Assembly: GCA_033809015.1 (NCBI GenBank)
Contig: JAPXMM010000142.1
Location: 1-6,264 of the forward strand
Source: DTU049 sp033809015
GTDB lineage: Bacteria > Bacteroidota > Bacteroidia > Bacteroidales > DTU049
DNA length: 6,264 nt
Direction of reading: 5' to 3'
A program made the translations under genes and the position numbers. This document shows, piece by piece, positions 1-6,105 of the stretch (position 1 is the first letter of the stretch; each line of letters begins with the position of its first letter). A model generated the notes under the pieces. It saw only the letters and a list, made by a program, of their open reading frames with translations. It was not told where the DNA came from and searched no databases.

Positions 1-1
1 A

Positions 2-1522
2 TGGAGTAATGGCTCAAGTGGTGCTAGCATAACTGTTTCCCCAAATTCCACAACAACTTATACTGTAATTGGTGCAAGTACAGCTGGTTGTACAAATACT
101 GCTACTATTACAGTATATGTCAGTACTACTATTAATATTACAGCAAATGCAAACCCATCTAGTATATGTGAAGGTGCTTATTCTATATTAAGTGCTAGTG
201 GTGCTGATACATATAATTGGAGTAATAGTATGAATTTGTCAACTATAACAGTTACACCAACTAATACGACTTCATACACAGTAACAGGATATAGTGGTGG
301 ATGTACAGGCACAGCTACAGTAAGTGTAACAGTCAATCCATTACCGACAATGATAGCATCAGCTAATCCTAGTAGTATTTGCTACAATGAAGTAACTACT
401 TTAACAGCTTCAGGAGCAAATAATTATTCTTGGTCCCATTCTTTAGGAACTGGCTCCAATGTAACAGTAACACCAACTACTAATACAACTTACACTGTAA
501 CGGGCACAAATATTTATAACTGTTCAAATACTGCTAGTGTTTCAGTAGTAGTGAATCCTATCCCTACTGTTAATATTACCGCTTCATCAACTACAATATG
601 TCAAGGTGATCAAACTATACTAACTGCAACAGGTGCAGATAGTTATTCATGGTATCATGGATTAGGTACTAATAATATTATTACAGTATCTCCGAGTAGT
701 ACAACTACATATACTGTGGTAGGTACAAATACAGCAGGATGTAGCGCAACAGCTTCTATTGCAATAACAGTAAATCCTAATGCAGATGCTACAATAAATC
801 CTATTGATCCACTATGTGATAATCAAGAACAAATTACATTGACAGCACATACTAGTGGAGGATTATGGAGTGGAACTGGAATAACCAATCAAGTTTTAGG
901 GACTTTTAGTCCTGCTATAGCGGGTACAGGCACTCATGCCATAACATATATGATAAGTGGGATGTGTGGTGATACTGCAACAACAGAAATTAGCATTTAT
1001 GACTCTCCAGATGCAACAGCTTATGCTACTGATGAAACATGTATTGATGCAAATGATGGTATAGCCTGGGTAGAAGTTACAGGTGGCACTCCTCCCTATG
1101 CATTTTTATGGAGCACCTATCATACGCTTGATAGTATAGCAAATTTAGCACCAGGAGAATATTATGTTACTGCTAATGATTTTCATAATTGCTCTGATAA
1201 AGATACTGTTCTAATAAAACCAGGTACAGAAGATTGTTATATAACTCATATATATGTGCCAAATATATTTTCTCCAGATGATAAGGGAAATCCTGAGAAT
1301 GAATATTTGAGAGTATATGGTAAAGGTATTAAAAGTATAGATTTTAAAATATTTGATAGATGGGGTAATGAGGTATTCCATACTACGGATATAAATCTTG
1401 GATGGGATGGTACATATAAAGGTGAGCCAGCTTTAACTGGTGACTATACTTATATTTTAAAAGTTTCTTATACTAAAAAACCAGATGATATTATAAAAGG
1501 ACATATTTATTTAATTCGTTAA
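2..1522 (+). CDS. Large T9SS-exported repeat protein with gliding-motility-type (CHU_C, type B) C-terminal domain, 5'-truncated
   Basis: This is the last 506 residues of a secreted surface protein. The frame is open from the window edge, so the Met codon at 230 is internal and the true start lies upstream. In window numbering, residues 1-41 are the tail of one Ig/PKD-like module. Residues 42-115, 116-188 and 189-260 are three similar ~73-residue modules sharing an Ile-Cys near the start, a Y-x-W core, a Thr-rich TYTV strand, a second Cys and a closing V-N-P. Residues 261-336 are a divergent module and 337-408 resemble a SprB repeat (GGTPPYAFLWS). Residues 409-506 form the T9SS type B sorting domain (VPNIFSP, IFDRWGNEVF, WDGTYKG, GDYTYIL, final LIR). 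Family knowledge: such proteins cross the outer membrane by T9SS and act as adhesins or gliding/surface filaments. What this one binds cannot be read. It probably shares a transcript with the PorP/SprF gene 19 bp downstream. Confidence 0.93.
   Translation, partial: WSNGSSGASITVSPNSTTTYTVIGASTAGCTNTATITVYVSTTINITANANPSSICEGAYSILSASGADTYNWSNSMNLSTITVTPTNTTSYTVTGYSGGCTGTATVSVTVNPLPTMIASANPSSICYNEVTTLTASGANNYSWSHSLGTGSNVTVTPTTNTTYTVTGTNIYNCSNTASVSVVVNPIPTVNITASSTTICQGDQTILTATGADSYSWYHGLGTNNIITVSPSSTTTYTVVGTNTAGCSATASIAITVNPNADATINPIDPLCDNQEQITLTAHTSGGLWSGTGITNQVLGTFSPAIAGTGTHAITYMISGMCGDTATTEISIYDSPDATAYATDETCIDANDGIAWVEVTGGTPPYAFLWSTYHTLDSIANLAPGEYYVTANDFHNCSDKDTVLIKPGTEDCYITHIYVPNIFSPDDKGNPENEYLRVYGKGIKSIDFKIFDRWGNEVFHTTDINLGWDGTYKGEPALTGDYTYILKVSYTKKPDDIIKGHIYLIR
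125..781 (+). repeat. Three tandem Ig/PKD-like modules (protein-level repeat, ~73 residues each)
   Basis: Three consecutive modules occupy 125-346, 347-565 and 566-781, and a fourth incomplete copy enters from the left edge (2-124). They align at the protein level: an N-terminal strand ending in S-S/T-x-I-C, then L-x-A-S/T-G-A, a Y-N/S-W core, V-T/S-P followed by Thr/Ser-rich T-Y-T-V, a G-C or N-C, and a terminal V-x-V-N-P. The DNA copies are clearly diverged, so this is an old tandem expansion rather than recent slippage. Each copy carries two cysteines at matching places. Confidence 0.85.
1226..1519 (+). other. T9SS type B C-terminal sorting domain (gliding motility-associated CHU_C)
   Basis: These are the last 98 residues of the surface protein. 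Visible family marks are the entry strand VPNIFSP with a following D/G/N-rich turn (DDKGNPEN), the core IFDRWGNEVFH, the W-D-G-T-Y-K-G turn, G-D-Y-T-Y and the terminal GHIYLIR. In this family the domain folds as a beta-sandwich recognised by the T9SS outer-membrane machinery and is needed for export and cell-surface attachment. The usual N-G-D-G-x-N-D turn is replaced here by a D-D-K-G-N-P-E-N variant. Confidence 0.9.
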
Positions 1523-1541
1523 AACATTAAAAAATATATAT

Positions 1542-2573
1542 ATGAAAAAATTTTTATTTGTAATAATTTTAATAAGCATAGGTGTTCTATTGCAAGCACA
1601 AGATGTACATTTTTCGCAAATTTATGAAGCACCTTTATCCATTAATCCTTCATTTACTGGATATTTTGATGGAAATCATAGGATTGCTGGCAATTATAAA
1701 AGTCAATGGAATAATATTCAAAAGGGATTTAGTACTTTTGATTTATCCTATGAATATTCTTTTTATAATCCTGCAAAGCAATCTGGTTTTTTAGGATTAG
1801 GTGTATTTTTCTATAATGATTTAGCTGGACCATTACATCTATCTACTCAAAATTATACTCTAAATATTGCTTATCATGTTAAAGTAGGAGAAGGTAATTT
1901 CATTGGTGCAGGTATTTATGGTGGATATGTACAAAAAGCTTTTGATGAAGGAGATTTACAGTGGGGTAGTCAGTATGATGAAAATTATCCTGGGTTTAAT
2001 CCAACATTGCCAAGTGGTGAAACTTTTGAAAAAACATCTTTTGGAGTTCCTGATTTTGGCTTTGGTTTACAATGGAATATGATTAAAGGTTCTAGAACGA
2101 TCTCTTCTAATGATGGTTATAGAGTAAATGTAGGTGTAGGTTTATTTCATTTAAATCAACCTAAATATAAATTTTATAGTGGTTCAGAAGAACAATTAAA
2201 AATGAGAATTGCTATACATGCACAAGGACAAATAGGTATCGAAAATGCTAATTTATCTATAATGCCAAGATTCTTATATATGATGCAAGGGAAACAAGAT
2301 GAAATTTTACCTGGACTTTTATTGAGATTTACATTAAAAGAAGAATCTCATTATACTGGTTTTGCTCGTTCTATTTATCTAACAGGTGGCGGTTATTATA
2401 GAACTGGCGATGCTGCTATTGCTCAACTAATGTTAGAAATAGGTGATTTAGGTATGGGTTTTAGCTATGATATTAACGTATCAGATCTATCCGCTGTCAC
2501 AAATAGTAATGGTGGTTTTGAAGTTTCTTTAAGATATATAATCAAAAATAAAGCAAATATTAGTTATCATTAA
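1542..2573 (+). CDS. PorP/SprF family type IX secretion system membrane protein
   Basis: 343 residues, about normal for the family. The N-terminus is a clear Sec signal peptide (MKK, then a hydrophobic run to about residue 18, likely cleavage after Ala19 in LLQA-Q). It is followed directly by the family signature QDVHFSQ...PLSINPSFTG at residues 20-40. The rest alternates aromatic and glycine-rich strands (for example GLGVFFYND, GAGIYGGYVQ, FGFGLQWN) as in an outer-membrane beta-barrel, and it ends with the typical FEVSLRYI strand near the C-terminus. Family knowledge: PorP of Porphyromonas and SprF of Flavobacterium are T9SS proteins needed for export or surface anchoring of type B substrates such as SprB. 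The position just after a type B substrate implies that it serves that protein. The start is the first ATG, 19 bp after the upstream stop, with no Shine-Dalgarno sequence, as is common in Bacteroidota. It is one of a usually multi-copy family, so no specific symbol is given. Confidence 0.93.
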   Translation: MKKFLFVIILISIGVLLQAQDVHFSQIYEAPLSINPSFTGYFDGNHRIAGNYKSQWNNIQKGFSTFDLSYEYSFYNPAKQSGFLGLGVFFYNDLAGPLHLSTQNYTLNIAYHVKVGEGNFIGAGIYGGYVQKAFDEGDLQWGSQYDENYPGFNPTLPSGETFEKTSFGVPDFGFGLQWNMIKGSRTISSNDGYRVNVGVGLFHLNQPKYKFYSGSEEQLKMRIAIHAQGQIGIENANLSIMPRFLYMMQGKQDEILPGLLLRFTLKEESHYTGFARSIYLTGGGYYRTGDAAIAQLMLEIGDLGMGFSYDINVSDLSAVTNSNGGFEVSLRYIIKNKANISYH

Positions 2574-2585
2574 AATTAGAAAAAT

Positions 2586-2625
2586 AATATAAAGATGGAA
2601 TGTTAACTACTTCCATCTTTATATT
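2586..2625. terminator. Perfect 15-bp hairpin between convergent operons, probable bidirectional terminator
   Basis: The left arm 2586-2600 (AATATAAAGATGGAA) pairs without mismatch with 2611-2625 around a 10-nt loop. On the plus strand it lies 12 bp past the PorP/SprF stop and is followed by a T-rich stretch (TGTTATT). Read on the minus strand, the same hairpin is followed by ATTTTT and more T-rich sequence, so it could also stop the phosphatase operon, whose stop is about 115 bp away. The 166-bp gap 2574-2739 otherwise holds only AT-rich sequence with a weak 7-bp inverted repeat (2680-2686 with 2705-2711). Confidence 0.75.
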
Positions 2626-2739
2626 TGTTATTCTGTATGGTAAAATTATTGAATTATGATAACATTATTAAAAAGTCTTAATATCAAACTTTAGAAAAAT
2701 TTTATGATATTTTGTCTTAGAATAAGATTAAAATAAATT

Positions 2740-3945
2740 TTATATAAACTCAATATTTACCTCTTTTAGTAATTTTTCTTCCAGTTGTCGAGCTATACGT
2801 CTAACAACAGTTCTTCTAATTTCTAAGTCTACAGGAAGATGAGGATCTTGATGAGCTTCATTAACTTTAGTTCCTACAAGGAAATATATTTCATCACTAT
2901 CAATTAATAATTGTAGGAGTTTGCCAGCAGGCCCACTGGGGATATTAAAAGGAGGATTTTGGTGAAATAATATATCTGAGACTTTACTTAGTGTCAGAAT
3001 TCCCTCTGTAATGAAATTAGCACCATCCATATAAGATATTGGTGGTAATTCAGGATCTTCAAATTCGAAAGTATCAATAATTTTTTTATTAAGTTCTCTA
3101 CTAATAATATCGGCAGTGGTAGCTCCACAAATGACTTTATCACCTTTAAAATCATTAAAATACTGAGCCATTTTTTTATCATCTTTTTCCTCAAAAGGTG
3201 GTCCTGTAACCACTAAGACTTTACGAGGTTTTCTAAAATAAATAACTCCACAAGTCATATCATCTTTGGGTTGATAATCATCCAGTTTATTAGCCATATT
3301 TACAATTCTTTGAGCTAATTTCTGAGCAGAAATAATTGGTTCAGTTTCTAGAGTTTTAGAGATGAAACTAACCACCCTATCTCTTTCCCAGCCGAAAGGG
3401 AATTTATCACTACCCATACCTGCTTGAGTAATACCATCAGTAATTAAAATCAGTCTATCCTGTAATTGTGGGTAAAAAGTAGCATGCTTAATTTCTCTTT
3501 TATTATTTTCATTATTAACTTCACTCACTAAAAGGCAATCGTGAGTAATAGTGAGCTCATTATTATTGCGAAAAATAATAGTTTCTGGATTATCATGTTC
3601 TAGGATTTTGACAGTAGAATCTGGTAAAATATCACAAATAGTGAAGGTAGCATAGCTAATTTTTCTTTCACTGCAAACTGGTAAAGTATTTAAAATAATT
3701 TCTGCAATACGATATTCCTCTTTATGTTCATAAGTAAAATTAAGAGCCATCGTGGCAGTGAGGGCGGAGAGCACGTTAGCTTTTACACCATGTCCCATAC
3801 CATCAGACAAGACAATGATATAGCGATTTTCTTCTTTAAATTTCTTATAAAGAAAAGTATCACCACAAATTAAAGATTCATGATGATTTCTAAAAGAAAA
3901 ACCAATTTCTATAAAAATATTATCTTTAGTAATATCACTTTTCAT
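2740..3945 (-). CDS. SpoIIE-type (PP2C) serine/threonine phosphatase with extra C-terminal domain, hydrogenase-linked
   Basis: 401 residues, cytosolic, with no signal peptide or membrane segment. Residues about 10-238 are a SpoIIE/PP2C phosphatase domain. The metal-binding motifs are all present: G-D29, S-D48-G-M-G-H-G, T-D170-G and K-D228-D229-M-T. It should therefore be an active Mn/Mg-dependent phosphoserine/phosphothreonine phosphatase. Residues about 241-401 form a second domain beginning KVLVVTGPP, with a GDKVICGATTADI segment (268-280), a YMDGANFITEG segment (305-315) and a charged helical C-terminus. I recognise this only as a recurring tail of hydrogenase-linked SpoIIE proteins and know no function for it. 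The start codon lies inside the end of the hydrogenase gene (11-bp overlap), suggesting translational coupling. In Firmicutes, relatives dephosphorylate anti-sigma antagonists. The target here is unknown and no STAS or RsbW-like gene is visible. It should not be read as a sporulation gene. Confidence 0.9.
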   Translation of the reverse strand: MKSDITKDNIFIEIGFSFRNHHESLICGDTFLYKKFKEENRYIIVLSDGMGHGVKANVLSALTATMALNFTYEHKEEYRIAEIILNTLPVCSERKISYATFTICDILPDSTVKILEHDNPETIIFRNNNELTITHDCLLVSEVNNENNKREIKHATFYPQLQDRLILITDGITQAGMGSDKFPFGWERDRVVSFISKTLETEPIISAQKLAQRIVNMANKLDDYQPKDDMTCGVIYFRKPRKVLVVTGPPFEEKDDKKMAQYFNDFKGDKVICGATTADIISRELNKKIIDTFEFEDPELPPISYMDGANFITEGILTLSKVSDILFHQNPPFNIPSGPAGKLLQLLIDSDEIYFLVGTKVNEAHQDPHLPVDLEIRRTVVRRIARQLEEKLLKEVNIEFI

Positions 3946-5764
3946 AAATTTGGATAACTTTATTCAAAATACGTTCTACATCACTAGCACCTTCACCAAG
4001 TGAAAAAGCTATTTGCTGAACCATATCTAATTCTGTTTGAATAGCTTTTTTTATTTCATCTACTACTTCAGCCTTATTAACTTCAGGTAAGCTAATATCT
4101 TTAATAAGCATAATAGCTAATGATCGATACTTAATAGGATAAACACTTACATTAAACCATTTATCATTTATTAAAATATCTTTTTGGGTTTCTCCCTCTT
4201 GATGAGTGAGAGCATACTCTATCATATTCACTAATGAGATATCTAATAATTTTTCAATCTGAGAACCTCTGAGACCGGGGATTATTTCATTAATTTCAAT
4301 AGCTTCTTCACCTAAAATTTTAACAAAAAATTCATTAGAATATTCAACTTTATTTTCTCCATTAACGACTAATATACCTGCAGGGATTTTATGTAAAAGT
4401 TCTTTAATATTTTCAATGATTAGAGCGTGCAGTTGTAGCTCTTCCTTAATTTTTTTATTTTTTTCTTCTTCATCAACGATTTTAGCATTCAATTTTTCTA
4501 ATTGTAGATTTAATTTTTTAATTAATTTAATTTTATTAGCAATATTGTAGTAGATACACATTTCAGAATTAGCAATACCTTGAGCTATAGCAGATGCAAA
4601 TTCTTCACAAGAATCGAATCCACAATTTTTACAAGATCTAAAACTAGGATTAATTTGTAGATAATTCAAGATGTCTTCTATTTGTTTTCGAGGTATTTGT
4701 GGAAGCTTAATTTCCATATTTTTAAATGTAACTGGCAAAGATTCATTTAAATAATGATTAATGTTTTCTTGCCAAGATTCATCATCTAGATCTTTTAAAC
4801 GTTTTTGAGAATATTGTAAAACTTGATATTTTTTCATAATGTAATTGCCTGAAATAGTAATAGCAGGCCCCATTATACAACCATTACAATAATAAATATT
4901 AAAATGTTTTTTAATAATTTCAATATAATTTAAAAAGTCTGAAATAGCATCTTTGAAAAGATTTTCGCCGCTACTAGAAATCACATTAGCATTTAGTATA
5001 TTTTGCTCTTGATTAGTAGCTATTAAAATACCATCCTCAATAGCAAAATAATTACCCCATTTACCTTCTACAAAATCAAAAGAAGAAAACTCTTGTTCAA
5101 TTTCTGTAATTTCGAATCTTTCAAATAATTTTCTAAGCTCTTCGAAAGTCAAGACCTCATCACTTTTGTCAAACTCAGAAATATCCTTATAAGCAATACA
5201 TGGCCCTATATAGACAGTTTTAATAGGTTCATTGATAAATTTTTTTGTTAAAAATGAAGCCATTTCGGGTAAAATAGGCAATGGCAAGAGATTATTTATG
5301 GCTTTAGTAGCATATTTTTGCACATAATTTTGTATAATAGGACATAATGTAAAAAGATAATATTTACCTTTATTTTCGTCTAAAAATTTTTTATAATTAT
5401 TTGCTAATAAATCAGCAGCAAATGCACCATCAATGACATAATGGAATCCACTCTGGCGGATCATTGAAATAAATTTTTTATAATCATTTACATCAATAAA
5501 TTCACCCGAAATAGCTGGATCTAGTATAGCGACCAATTTTTGTTTATCATTAATCCAAGAAATCACAGTTTCAATAGAATCTCTATAAAGAATAGCATTT
5601 TGTGGGCAATGCGAATAACAAGAGCCACAATTAATACATCTATCCTCGATTAATTCTACATGAGTTTCTTGAGTAGAGCTACGAAGTGCATGGACAGGAC
5701 AAATCTTAATGCAAGCATAGCACATATTACATTTAGAATAATCAATCTGAATTTGAGTTTTCAT
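3935..5764 (-). CDS. Putative sensory [FeFe]-hydrogenase (group C-like) with ferredoxin, H-cluster, Fes and PAS domains
   Basis: 609 residues, soluble. Domain order: a 2x[4Fe-4S] ferredoxin domain (residues 5-60; C12/C15/C18/C22 and C43/C46/C49/C53); an H-cluster domain (about 75-345); a Fes-type [4Fe-4S] domain (360-405; C378, C381, C386, C403 in CxxCGxxxC...AxAIxxG...C); a Lys/Glu-rich coiled coil (about 408-445); a PAS domain (about 450-557, including IPAGILVVNGENKVEYSN); and a C-terminal helix with GEGASDVERIL. The H-cluster ligands are C141 (L1, TLCP), C189 (L2, GPC) and C293/C296 (L3, CNGCIMGP). The CxGCxxGP form of L3 is typical of sensory/HsfB-type proteins, not of catalytic HydA. Leu140 sits where catalytic enzymes have the proton-shuttle Cys, and Tyr192 sits at the L2 Lys position. 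Context (2Fe-2S ferredoxin before, SpoIIE phosphatase after) matches phosphatase-linked group C enzymes. Inferred role: H2 or redox sensor signalling to the phosphatase. The start is fixed by the ferredoxin motif beginning at residue 8. It overlaps the upstream gene by 23 bp. Confidence 0.9.
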   Translation of the reverse strand: MKTQIQIDYSKCNMCYACIKICPVHALRSSTQETHVELIEDRCINCGSCYSHCPQNAILYRDSIETVISWINDKQKLVAILDPAISGEFIDVNDYKKFISMIRQSGFHYVIDGAFAADLLANNYKKFLDENKGKYYLFTLCPIIQNYVQKYATKAINNLLPLPILPEMASFLTKKFINEPIKTVYIGPCIAYKDISEFDKSDEVLTFEELRKLFERFEITEIEQEFSSFDFVEGKWGNYFAIEDGILIATNQEQNILNANVISSSGENLFKDAISDFLNYIEIIKKHFNIYYCNGCIMGPAITISGNYIMKKYQVLQYSQKRLKDLDDESWQENINHYLNESLPVTFKNMEIKLPQIPRKQIEDILNYLQINPSFRSCKNCGFDSCEEFASAIAQGIANSEMCIYYNIANKIKLIKKLNLQLEKLNAKIVDEEEKNKKIKEELQLHALIIENIKELLHKIPAGILVVNGENKVEYSNEFFVKILGEEAIEINEIIPGLRGSQIEKLLDISLVNMIEYALTHQEGETQKDILINDKWFNVSVYPIKYRSLAIMLIKDISLPEVNKAEVVDEIKKAIQTELDMVQQIAFSLGEGASDVERILNKVIQIYEK

Positions 5765-6020
5765 GAATATTAAAAAAATTTAAAATGATTGGACCAACAT
5801 TTTCTGGAGTTACATGATTATAGATAGTATCACCTATTTGTAAATTAGGACCCTCAGCACATTTATCGAAACAGCGTTTCCCTCTGAAATCTACCAAAGA
5901 CTGAAGCTGATACTGCTCAATGAGATTATTAATAATAACAACAAGATTTTTAGAACCCTTACTAAAGCATGAACTACCCATGCAAATATAAATAGGAGTC
6001 TTGAGATTGTCTTCGGACAT
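5742..6020 (-). CDS. Thioredoxin-like [2Fe-2S] ferredoxin (NuoE/HydC C-terminal type)
   Basis: 92 residues, soluble. The four ligands of a thioredoxin-fold [2Fe-2S] cluster are present in family spacing: C13-x4-C18, then C50-x3-C54, in the contexts YICMGSSCFSKGS and GKRCFDKCAEGPNLQIG. The segment IYNHVTPENV after the last ligand is typical of NuoE-like and HydC-like proteins. It lacks the N-terminal helical part of full NuoE (about 160 residues), so it is the stand-alone ferredoxin form often found in [FeFe]-hydrogenase operons. It is the first gene of the minus-strand operon, and its last 23 bp overlap the start of the hydrogenase gene. It probably exchanges electrons with the hydrogenase; no NuoF-like flavoprotein is seen in the window. 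The ATG start is preceded by no Shine-Dalgarno sequence but abuts a perfect palindrome. Two further genes of the usual electron-bifurcating set are absent here, so a catalytic HydABC complex is unlikely. Confidence 0.88.
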   Translation of the reverse strand: MSEDNLKTPIYICMGSSCFSKGSKNLVVIINNLIEQYQLQSLVDFRGKRCFDKCAEGPNLQIGDTIYNHVTPENVGPIILNFFNIHENSNSD

Positions 6021-6039
6021 TGAAAAAATATTTTTTCAA
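6020..6039. promoter_or_regulatory. 20-bp perfect palindrome touching the ferredoxin start codon, candidate operator
   Basis: Positions 6020-6029 (TTGAAAAAAT) are the exact reverse complement of 6030-6039 (ATTTTTTCAA). The outer base at 6020 is the A of the minus-strand ATG. The site lies where RNA polymerase would start transcription of the hydrogenase operon, so a dimeric repressor bound here would block it. It does not match the 14-bp FNR consensus (TTGAT-N4-ATCAA) or the Rex consensus well. In AT-rich DNA such a palindrome could also occur by chance. Confidence 0.4.
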
Positions 6040-6044
6040 ATTTA
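6037..6044 (-). promoter_or_regulatory. Candidate Bacteroidota -7 promoter box for the hydrogenase operon
   Basis: Read on the minus strand, 6044-6037 is TAAATTTG, a full match to the Bacteroidota -7 consensus TAnnTTTG. It lies 16 bp upstream of the ferredoxin ATG, giving a very short leader. No exact -33 TTTG box is found at the expected distance; TTTC at 6071-6068 (23 bp away) is the nearest candidate. The box overlaps one edge of the palindrome at 6020-6039. In such AT-rich DNA an isolated box match is weak evidence. Confidence 0.35.
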
Positions 6045-6105
6045 CAATAAAAAAAGGAATAACTGATGAAATAAGTTTACAGGAGAATTATCATTTTTAA
6101 ATGTT

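Noticed and set aside
230..1522. ATG at 230 as the start of the surface-protein gene
   Set aside because: The same frame is open back to position 2 and encodes more of the same Ig-like modules, and the ATG falls in the middle of a module, so the real start is upstream of the window.
1582..1794. 70-codon plus-strand open frame inside the PorP/SprF gene
   Set aside because: It lies wholly within a well-supported gene in another frame, and its hydrophobic peptide is an effect of AT-rich codons.
2994..3194. 66-codon minus-strand open frame inside the phosphatase gene
   Set aside because: It is an alternative-frame shadow of the phosphatase C-terminal domain with no start context or motif of its own.
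2740..3945. Phosphatase as a sporulation stage II protein
   Set aside because: It lacks the membrane-spanning N-terminus of true SpoIIE, and the neighbouring genes are redox genes of a Bacteroidota genome.
3935..6020. Electron-bifurcating HydABC-type metabolic hydrogenase
   Set aside because: No NuoF-like flavoprotein subunit is present, the L3 motif is of the CxGCxxGP type, the proton-shuttle Cys is missing, and a PAS domain and phosphatase are attached.
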